A stretch of 8,956 bases of DNA, taken from Desulfohalobiaceae bacterium. GTDB lineage: Bacteria; Desulfobacterota; Desulfovibrionia; Desulfovibrionales; Desulfothermaceae. The notes beneath the pieces were generated by a model that was given only the letters and a program-made list of their open reading frames with translations, was not told where the DNA came from and ran no database searches. This document shows, one piece after another, positions 5,006-8,956 of the stretch. How positions within the stretch are numbered: the stretch's first letter is position 1; the number at the start of each line of letters is the position of its first letter. Position numbers and translations under genes: made by a program. Location: contig JAIPER010000123.1 of the NCBI GenBank assembly GCA_021737115.1, positions 1-8,956 on the forward strand, in the 5' to 3' direction.

Positions 5006-6895
5006 ATGCCGGATAACAAGCATGAACTCAAAGTATTGATGTTGGATGCCGCCACCGGCTTTTACCGCATGCAGCGCTACCGTGTCGGCGATTTTTTCGG
5101 ACCCGTGGATATGGGGATTCATCTGGCCTTCAAGCACAACGCCTTGACCATCGGCGCCGGGCTGCTGGCCGGTTCTGTTTTCCCCGGATCCAACCGGCTG
5201 ATATTCGCCGGCATCTCCCCCTGCTGGCATGGTTTTTATATCTCTTCCATGGGAGGGGCGGCCCTGGTTTTTGACAACCTCGGCATCAACATGCTCAGTC
5301 TCATCGGCAAAGCCCCGCATCCTTGCTTTTTATATTTAAACCGCAACCACGGCGAAGAAATCGAGGTGGAACTGGTTCCGGTCGTGCCTGAGCACATCTG
5401 GGATCAGGGCCGCAAAGGGGTGTATGCCGTTATGGAAGAGGCCATCCGGATGTTTGCACCGAGGTATGAAAAAGACCTTCGGGTGCTGGCCGTCGGACCG
5501 GCTGCACGCGATTCGGATTTCGGAGCTATCGGGTCGGCTCCGGTGAAAAAAGGCATGCTGACCCACGTGGATACCTGGGCTGGCAGGGGAGGTTTCGGCA
5601 GCAAGCTGTTTCAGGAGCACGGCCTTGTGTGCGTCATCTATGGCGGAACCCATATCGACGAGGATTTTCGCGATCGCTCCGTTGCCGACGAATGGTTCCA
5701 GGACAAATTCAAGCAACGGATGGCGGTCAAGGACATGGAGGTCACCACCAAGTACCGTTATGACCCGAAATTCAATACAGGCGGCACTTTCGGTGTTAAT
5801 TACGCCGCCATGGACGGCGATATCCTGGCCTTCAATTACCGCACCATCCACTGGAGCCGGGAAGCGCGCAATGACCTTCACCAACGGTTTATCCTGAATC
5901 ACTACCTCAAACAGTTCAACGAGGAGACCATACAAACCAAGCAGCAGCACAATTGCGGTGAGCCATGCGCGGCGGTCTGCAAAAAAATGCACGGCCGCTT
6001 CAAAAAAGATTATGAACCGTACCAAACCATGGGACCCTTGTGCGGTATCTTCGACCAGCGGGCCGCTGAACGACTCAACCACCATGCCGACAGCCTGGGC
6101 TTTGATGCCATCTCCGCAGGCGGGACCCTCGCCTGGCTCATGGACTGTCTGGATGATGGGCTGATCACGCCCGCAGAGTTAGGTGTGGATCAATTGCCCA
6201 AATGGGAAATGGCGACGTTTGATGTGGTGGGCGATTCCATTCACAATGCCGAGTTGGGCATAGCGTTGTTGAATCAGATTATCCTGCCCGGCGGAAAAAT
6301 ACCGCTGCAATTCGGAGCCCGGAAATTGGCCCGTCGGCTGGCGCGGGAAAAGGGCCGGGAGGTACTTGACCGGTTTGTATACAACGCCTTTGCCCGACAG
6401 GGCTGGATGGTCCCCAACCAGTACTGGACACCAGGTACTTATGCGCCCATGGCTATCTCCGGCAAATATTACATGCACTATGGCCGTGATTTTCTGCCGC
6501 CCCGGGAACTGGGCAGACAAAATGCCCGCCGCATGCTCAAGGAACTGATGCTGGACAATCTCGGAATCTGCCGCTTCCACCGCGCCTGGGCGGAAACATT
6601 GATTCCCGATATCGTGGAAAATATCTTCGGGGAAAAAGATGCCTTCCTGAGATCCTTGAGCCTGACCGCCGGCCGCATCACCAGCCGTAATGCATCTGTG
6701 TTCTGGGAATCGGAACGCAACATGGACATGGTGTCCACATTCCTGGAAAACAAAAAAGAGACCGACGGGGGCAGACATCCTGAACTGGACCATTGGGTTG
6801 ATTTTTTCACCCGGGACAAACATGCCGCCGCCTACGAGTTCTGGTACGAAATGCACAAAGGCATCCATGAGATGCTTCGAGAATATCCGGTATGA
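5006..6895 (+). CDS. Tungsten-containing aldehyde:ferredoxin oxidoreductase, GAPOR-type
   Basis: A full-length 629-residue member of the AOR family. These cytoplasmic enzymes hold a tungsto-bispterin and one [4Fe-4S] cluster and oxidise aldehydes to acids with ferredoxin as electron acceptor. The N-terminal pterin domain spans ~8-220 (AGSVFPGSNRLIF 55-67, SMGGAALVFDNLGI 81-94, GRGGFGSK 193-200). Cluster ligands are Cys317, Cys321 and Cys325 in NCGEPCAAVCKK, plus Cys522 in LGICRFHR; LGFDAIS at 364-370 lies in the second pterin-contact region. The C-x3-C-x3-C spacing, TKYRYDPKFNTGGTFG (248-263), CRFHRAW and VFWESER are as I remember them in archaeal glyceraldehyde-3-phosphate:ferredoxin oxidoreductase. 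Classical AOR has C-x2-C-x3-C. The likely reaction is therefore glyceraldehyde-3-phosphate to 3-phosphoglycerate, as an inference. AAGGAG at 4991-4996 fixes the ATG. Remnants of pyk and phosphorylase lie just upstream. No cofactor-synthesis gene is in the window. Confidence 0.88.
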   Translation: MPDNKHELKVLMLDAATGFYRMQRYRVGDFFGPVDMGIHLAFKHNALTIGAGLLAGSVFPGSNRLIFAGISPCWHGFYISSMGGAALVFDNLGINMLSLIGKAPHPCFLYLNRNHGEEIEVELVPVVPEHIWDQGRKGVYAVMEEAIRMFAPRYEKDLRVLAVGPAARDSDFGAIGSAPVKKGMLTHVDTWAGRGGFGSKLFQEHGLVCVIYGGTHIDEDFRDRSVADEWFQDKFKQRMAVKDMEVTTKYRYDPKFNTGGTFGVNYAAMDGDILAFNYRTIHWSREARNDLHQRFILNHYLKQFNEETIQTKQQHNCGEPCAAVCKKMHGRFKKDYEPYQTMGPLCGIFDQRAAERLNHHADSLGFDAISAGGTLAWLMDCLDDGLITPAELGVDQLPKWEMATFDVVGDSIHNAELGIALLNQIILPGGKIPLQFGARKLARRLAREKGREVLDRFVYNAFARQGWMVPNQYWTPGTYAPMAISGKYYMHYGRDFLPPRELGRQNARRMLKELMLDNLGICRFHRAWAETLIPDIVENIFGEKDAFLRSLSLTAGRITSRNASVFWESERNMDMVSTFLENKKETDGGRHPELDHWVDFFTRDKHAAAYEFWYEMHKGIHEMLREYPV

Positions 6896-6971
6896 TGAGA
6901 ATATAGGTGCTCTTCCGCTTATACTTTGCTTATCATTTGCTACGAATCAAGCACATGCAAAAAAAGAATTG
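6896..6971. other. Spacer between the AOR gene and the MITE-like element
   Basis: The first ~20 bases after the AOR stop resemble the bases after the AOR tail in the 2707 scar. The rest contains no stem-loop terminator. One frame across 6902-6969 encodes a signal-peptide-like stretch without an in-frame ATG. Confidence 0.35.
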
Positions 6972-7212
6972 TGCCCACGGATCACACGGATTAACACGGA
7001 TAATAAAAACTTTTTTGCTGCTGGAATAAGACCCAGCAGCAAAAGGGTTCATCGCCCCGACAGGCTTCGCTTCCAGTTTCGCCCCGCCAAGGGCGATACC
7101 TCCAGAAGAATAGGTTGCCATGACGCATGGCGACGGCATTTGCCTACCAGCCTCTTATTGCTGGCTGGCAAAAAGAAAACCTATCCGTGTCAATCCGTGT
7201 GATCCGTGGGCA
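6972..7212. mobile_element. MITE-like non-coding inverted-repeat element, 241 bases
   Basis: The two ends, 6972-7002 and 7182-7212, are inverted repeats matching at 30 of 31 positions and starting TGCCCACGGATCACACGGAT. Each contains three CACGGAT units at 9-10 base spacing (left: 6976, 6985, 6995). Looser symmetry reaches further in: a hairpin on the left (7013-7044) has loop AATAAGAC, and a weaker CCAGC/GCTGG hairpin on the right (~7147-7164) has loop CTCTTATT, nearly its complement. There is no transposase or credible gene inside, which fits a miniature inverted-repeat transposable element. No clear target-site duplication flanks it. It lies 76 bases after the AOR stop codon, where its stems could also affect the mRNA 3' end. 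Confidence 0.75.
7013..7044. repeat. Perfect 12-base hairpin within the MITE-like element
   Basis: TTTTGCTGCTGG at 7013-7024 pairs fully with CCAGCAGCAAAA at 7033-7044, around the 8-base loop 7025-7032. No T tract follows on the plus strand, so I do not call it a terminator. It looks like a structural sub-arm of the element. Confidence 0.7.
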
Positions 7213-7352
7213 ATAATCTGCTTTCTGTCATTTTCAAAGTATCGACGGAAGACTACCTGCCCGCTTTGGGGGCAAAAAATTATTTCAGATTTGCCGGAGG
7301 CAAAGCTGAACCGGAACGATGGGCCTTCAACAACCTTTCCGTGCCGAGATAA
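7206..7352 (+). pseudogene. Unrecognised 48-codon reading frame, possible 3' end of a lost gene
   Basis: From GTG 7206 the frame reads NNLLSVIFKVSTEDYLPALG and, further on, PERWAFNNLSVPR, ending at TAA 7350-7352. The start codon falls inside the MITE's right terminal repeat, and no ribosome site precedes it. The residue mix after ~7212 looks protein-like, and the stop lies 19 bases before the UbiB start, as for an operon partner. It may be the tail of a gene broken by the element. Just left of the element, 6902-6969 in one frame reads GALPLILCLSFATNQAHA, which resembles a signal peptide with an AHA cleavage site. The two could be halves of one secreted protein, but I recognise no family. Confidence 0.25.
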
Positions 7353-7371
7353 ATGTATAAGGAGTTATTCA

Positions 7372-8956
7372 ATGCGGATGAGAATTCTGGGCCTTTTGAC
7401 CCGGAAAGGCCGTCTCAGATTGAAGCGCTATCGCAAGATCTTATCGACTCTGGCAGCTTATGGGTTTGATGAAATCGCCTACCAGACCGGCATCGGCAAA
7501 ATCCTGCGCTTCGCGGGCAGAATTTTCGGAAAAGCATCGCCGCGTCAAGTACGATTTGTGGGCAAGGCCGGCACGTGGGAGCGAATCCGCATGGTTGCCG
7601 AGGAACTGGGTCCGACATTCATAAAGCTGGGACAGATCCTGAGCAATCGCCCGGACCTGATTCCCAAAGAACTCCAGAAGGAGCTGGAAAAACTGCAGAA
7701 AAGCGTTTCACCCTTTCCTTCCAGTGAGGCTGTGCTAATCGTTGAAGAAGAACTGGGCAGGCCAATCCGGGAACTTTTTCTGGAATTCGATGAGACTCCT
7801 CTGGCTGCGGCTTCCATTGCCCAGATACACCGGGCTGTGCTGCCTGACGGGGAAATTGCAGCCATGAAGGTGCAACGTCCCGGGCTCCATGAACTTGTAG
7901 AGGTTGATATCGATATTCTCCAGGAACTGGCCGAACTTCTGGAACGCTACTTTCCCCAAGCGCAAAGATGGGGGCCCCGGGGAATTGTTGACGAGTTTGA
8001 AAAGGGCATGTTCCAGGAATTGGATTTCAGGCGGGAAGCGGCTGCTATCCAACGTTTCGGCGCCCAATTCGCCGGGCAAGACGACATCAAGGTGCCCCTG
8101 ATTTATCAAGAGCTTTCTACGCAGAAGGTGCTCTCCATGGAGCTCATTCCAGGCCGTCCTCTGTCGGAACTGCTGGATGATGCCTCCCTGAGCCCTGAGG
8201 AAAGAACGCGGATCGCTCACCAGGGCGCCAAGCTGACCCTGCAGCAAATATTCAGCTATGGTTTTTTTCACGCCGATCCCCATCCCGGCAATATCATACT
8301 TATGGACGACGGTCGGCTGTGCTATATAGACTTCGGCCTGACCGGCAGCCTGATACAAAGGGATTTGGAAGTGGTCAGCGATCTCTTGACCAGCATTATG
8401 GCCCGGAATGAGCAAAAGGCCGCCAGAGTGGTCGTCAGACTTGCAGGAAGCCGGGATTTTGCAGCTGCCCAAAGCATAGAACGTAAGATTGCGGAACTTA
8501 TAGAGCGCTTTCAAAGCGCTCAGGCCGGGGAGTTTTCTTTTACTGCCCTTTTGGGAGAACTTGTCGAGATCCTCGTGGCCAAAGGGCTGCGAATGCCACC
8601 GGACCTCTTCTTGCTGGTCAAATCTCTGCTGACCATTGAAGGCGTCGCCTCTGCCCTGGATCCCAAGTTCGATTTTACCCCCCAGCTGACTCCTTTTGCC
8701 GAGAAATTGGTCAAAGACCGTTATGATATGAGCCGCTTGCAGGCCAGCGCAAGCACTTTAGCCGGAGACTTTACGGAACTTGTCCAGAACTTTCCTGGTG
8801 ACTACTACAAGGTCGTGGATACTCTCTCTTCGGGCAGGCTCAGTCTGCGCCTGGAAGAGCAAAGCCTGGGCAAGGCCCGGGAAAGCGTGTTCAAGGCCAG
8901 CTCCACCCTGGCCTTTGCCGTTGTGCTGGGCTCTTTGGTCATCGGTTCCGCCAAAA
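7372..8956 (+). CDS. ubiB: UbiB/ABC1 (AarF, ADCK)-family atypical kinase, 3' end outside the window
   Basis: The frame is open from the ATG at 7372 to the right edge (528 codons seen; the usual family length is ~540-560). It has every diagnostic UbiB feature: KLGQ at residues 85-88 in the N-terminal KxGQ helix, the Ala-rich loop LAAASIAQIH (144-153) that replaces the glycine-rich loop, Lys166 in AMKVQRPG, ELDF with Glu216/Asp218, the catalytic HADPHPGN (300-307) and DFG at 320-322. Residues 510-527 begin the hydrophobic C-terminal membrane anchor. Family members are membrane-associated ATPases that support isoprenoid-quinone synthesis or lipid handling. An anaerobe more likely needs it for menaquinone or another prenyl lipid than for ubiquinone. 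AAGGAG at 7359-7364, seven bases upstream, supports this ATG; a second Met at codon 3 is the alternative. The kinase core appears undamaged. Confidence 0.93.
   Translation, partial: MRMRILGLLTRKGRLRLKRYRKILSTLAAYGFDEIAYQTGIGKILRFAGRIFGKASPRQVRFVGKAGTWERIRMVAEELGPTFIKLGQILSNRPDLIPKELQKELEKLQKSVSPFPSSEAVLIVEEELGRPIRELFLEFDETPLAAASIAQIHRAVLPDGEIAAMKVQRPGLHELVEVDIDILQELAELLERYFPQAQRWGPRGIVDEFEKGMFQELDFRREAAAIQRFGAQFAGQDDIKVPLIYQELSTQKVLSMELIPGRPLSELLDDASLSPEERTRIAHQGAKLTLQQIFSYGFFHADPHPGNIILMDDGRLCYIDFGLTGSLIQRDLEVVSDLLTSIMARNEQKAARVVVRLAGSRDFAAAQSIERKIAELIERFQSAQAGEFSFTALLGELVEILVAKGLRMPPDLFLLVKSLLTIEGVASALDPKFDFTPQLTPFAEKLVKDRYDMSRLQASASTLAGDFTELVQNFPGDYYKVVDTLSSGRLSLRLEEQSLGKARESVFKASSTLAFAVVLGSLVIGSAK

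Noticed and set aside
5336..6085. 249-codon minus-strand open frame
   Set aside because: It lies wholly inside the AOR gene, has no family-like motifs, and is explained by the AOR codon bias.
6690..7202. 170-codon plus-strand open frame across the AOR end and the MITE
   Set aside because: It starts inside the AOR gene in the wrong frame and crosses a non-coding repeat. Only its signal-peptide-like middle is mentioned as a weak finding.
7735..8514. 259-codon minus-strand open frame
   Set aside because: It is antisense to the UbiB kinase core, whose catalytic motifs are all in the plus-strand frame.
1..8956. CRISPR array, tRNA, rRNA, integron attC sites or phage genes
   Set aside because: I found no regularly spaced repeats, no cloverleaf or rRNA-like sequence, no integrase and no phage structural motif. 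The fragment array lacks attC-like boundaries.

Overview
The window looks like a chromosomal segment of an anaerobic bacterium, most likely a Desulfobacterota-type (deltaproteobacterial) organism. This rests on gene content only: a tungsten aldehyde:ferredoxin oxidoreductase, a B12-binding radical SAM/DUF4070 protein, and the style of the FtsH, P-type ATPase and UbiB-like sequences. No rRNA, tRNA or other taxonomic marker is present, so the assignment is an inference.

Layout, left to right. (1) Bases 3-~137 encode an HflK/SPFH N-terminal piece. It is spliced out of frame at ~137-140 onto the 3' half of ftsH, which ends at 934. (2) An intact B12-binding radical SAM gene occupies 995-2509. (3) Bases 2565-2707 are a mosaic scar. 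Fifty bases of a pyruvate-kinase 5' end abut a 22-base junction sequence, which abuts 64 bases of an AOR 3' end. (4) The 3' part of a cation P-type ATPase gene (2761-~3310, reading on to 3411) meets a frameshifted transposase relic on the minus strand (~3424-3880). (5) An intact BON-domain lipoprotein gene lies at 4101-4415. (6) A pyruvate kinase relic (4459-4806) has a frameshift, a large internal deletion and a lost 3' half, and ends in the same 22-base junction. (7) The last codons of an apparent alpha-glucan phosphorylase follow (4833-4949). (8) A full-length AOR gene of the glyceraldehyde-3-phosphate ferredoxin oxidoreductase (GAPOR) type occupies 5006-6895. (9) A 241-base MITE-like inverted-repeat element (6972-7212) is followed by a 48-codon orphan reading frame. 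(10) A UbiB/ABC1-family atypical kinase gene (7372 to the window end) is open at the right edge.

Two stories emerge. First, four or five genes are whole, while at least six others survive only as fragments, several of them 3' ends. Two loci (2565-2707 and 4441-6895) share the order pyk start, junction sequence, AOR end. That fits an old duplication followed by different internal deletions, although a chimeric assembly has to be excluded. Second, the identifiable metabolic pieces are glycogen phosphorylase, a GAPOR-type enzyme and pyruvate kinase. Together they would make a ferredoxin-linked glycogen-to-pyruvate route, of which only the AOR gene remains intact here. I saw no defence system, CRISPR array or other clearly new multi-gene system.
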